Positions 5,198 through 5,699 of a stretch of 5,699 nucleotides of DNA are shown here, piece after piece. Location: the NCBI GenBank assembly GCA_002404055.1, contig DHIZ01000310.1, forward strand, positions 1 to 5,699. The letters run 5' to 3'. A program made the translations under genes and the position numbers. How positions within the stretch are numbered: the stretch's first letter is position 1; each line of letters begins with the position of its first letter. The DNA is from Chloroflexi bacterium UBA4733. GTDB lineage: Bacteria > Chloroflexota > UBA4733. The notes under the pieces were generated by a model that was given only the letters and a program-made list of their open reading frames with translations, was not told the DNA's origin and made no database searches.

Positions 5198-5217
5198 TAG
5201 ACCAACCGGATGGTCTA
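5198..5217. promoter_or_regulatory. 20-bp near-palindrome upstream of the kinase gene
   Basis: TAGACCA (5198-5204) and TGGTCTA (5211-5217) are perfect inverted arms around ACCGGA, whose CCGG core is itself palindromic. Nine of ten base pairs of the 20-bp dyad match. It lies about 90 bp before the kinase start and has the form of an operator for a dimeric regulator. No regulator is identified. Confidence 0.45.
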
Positions 5218-5231
5218 ATGTCGTAGCTATC

Positions 5232-5263
5232 CGCCGATTGCCTGGCTGTGGTAGCAATCGGCG
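5232..5263. promoter_or_regulatory. 10-bp perfect inverted repeat upstream of the kinase gene
   Basis: CGCCGATTGC (5232-5241) and GCAATCGGCG (5254-5263) are exact inverted arms with a 12-nt spacer. It lies 14 bp from the neighbouring dyad. It could be an operator, a hairpin or a terminator-like stem without a T-run. No convincing -35/-10 pair was seen around it on the minus strand. Confidence 0.5.
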
Positions 5264-5339
5264 TGCCAACAGCACCGCCTGAGATGGCCTTGACAGAAGC
5301 GGGCACAACATGTGCTCTCTCATGAGCGACCGGGGCTGA

Positions 5340-5653
5340 GGGCAGAACGTCCCCCTGGCCCCTGGCGCGTACTGGACCCACCTGCACGGCCTGCTGCACG
5401 ATGTCCAAGCCGCGCTGCCGCCGGAGTTGCGCGACCACGTCGTGCTGGTCGCTGATCGCGGCTACGGCGTGCCGCGCATGCCCGACCTCGCCCCGCGCCC
5501 GCCAAACGCAGCCTCTTCACCTGGGGCCGCTACATCCTCAACGCCACCGTCACCGCTCTCCGCACCCCCGCCCAGTGCCGGGTGCCCTCTGGGCGCTTCC
5601 CCGATTGGCAGATCCCCACCTGGCAAGCCTTCTGCCAACTCCACATCACCTGA
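5340..5653 (+). pseudogene. Decayed DDE transposase remnant, two frames
   Basis: The first piece (about 5340-5492) reads PLAPGAYWTHLHGLL, then LPPELRDHVVLVADRGYG. The VADRGYG block resembles the second catalytic Asp of IS4-like DDE transposases. After PDLA the match shifts to another frame (5501-5653), which reads KRSLFTWGRYILNATVTA and ends RFPDWQIPTWQAFCQLHIT with stop TGA 5651-5653. This looks like the C-terminal tail of the same family. The part between them, expected to hold the catalytic Glu, is missing, and so is the N-terminus (a stop sits at 5337-5339). The remnant is inactive and points to an old insertion with internal deletion. A short inverted pair, GCCCT/AGGGC, occurs at 5675-5692, but no clear element end is seen. 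The exact IS family is uncertain. Confidence 0.72.
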
Positions 5654-5699
5654 CAGTTTTTCGTCGCCCCTTATGCCCTGACGGGAGAGGGCCTCGCTG

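Noticed and set aside
4610..5200. Long plus-strand frame (196 codons) opposite the kinase
   Set aside because: It is antisense to conserved kinase motifs, is rich in His/Gly/Asp as expected from reading Ser/Thr-kinase codons backwards, and has no Shine-Dalgarno of note.
5290..5295. TTGACA on the plus strand as a -35 box
   Set aside because: The expected -10 position (5313-5318) reads TGCTCT, and only a transposase relic lies downstream.
5111..5323. 71-residue N-terminal extension of the kinase from ATG 5323
   Set aside because: It lacks homology to kinases, contains two inverted repeats, and a better ribosome site precedes ATG 5110.
1..5699. CRISPR array, tRNA or rRNA genes
   Set aside because: No regularly spaced repeats and no tRNA- or rRNA-like conserved segments were seen on either strand.

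Overview
The window is GC-rich bacterial DNA with five confidently or moderately supported protein genes plus a toxin-antitoxin pair, set among decayed accessory DNA. The organism cannot be fixed from this stretch. High GC, a PknB-type kinase with a long Thr/Ser/Ala stalk, a MmeI/YeeA-like methyltransferase tail and a HigBA-type module are together reminiscent of Chloroflexota (for example Thermomicrobia or Ktedonobacteria-like lineages) or Actinomycetota. This is an inference from family resemblance, not a database result.

Layout. (1) 2-406, minus: a small zinc-ribbon plus transmembrane protein, complete, with a strong Shine-Dalgarno. (2) 407-1041: mostly non-coding, with a doubtful basic ORF tail (457-615) and a large imperfect inverted repeat (about 803-939). 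(3) 1042-1853, plus: a two-gene unit, a 68-aa unknown protein followed by a 191-aa conserved hypothetical with a VLTQTCD motif. (4) 1854-2296: remnant of the C-terminus of an adenine-specific DNA methyltransferase. (5) 2339-3052, plus: a HigB/Gp49-like toxin and overlapping XRE antitoxin behind a good sigma70-like promoter that places the toxin mRNA start at or beside its GTG codon. (6) 3052-3105: a second, 51/54-identical copy of part of the methyltransferase tail, so the toxin-antitoxin cassette lies between 54-bp direct repeats. (7) 3151-3315, minus: a 54-aa two-helix membrane protein with a strong Shine-Dalgarno. (8) 3506-5110, minus: a 534-aa membrane-anchored Ser/Thr kinase with an unusual catalytic loop and an extracytoplasmic domain, preceded by two inverted repeats. 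(9) 5340-5653, plus: a transposase remnant in two frames.

How the parts relate. The kinase is a probable membrane sensor: cytoplasmic kinase domain, one membrane helix, Thr/Ser/Ala stalk, and an outer NTF2-like domain. The two small membrane proteins on the same strand (zinc-ribbon and 54-aa) could be partners, but nothing in the sequence proves it. The middle of the window looks like an accessory island: restriction-modification debris, a toxin-antitoxin cassette, an unknown gene pair and, at the edge, transposase debris. The best candidates for something undescribed are the 68-aa/191-aa pair, the repeat-flanked toxin-antitoxin cassette, and the kinase whose catalytic-loop lysine is replaced by serine.
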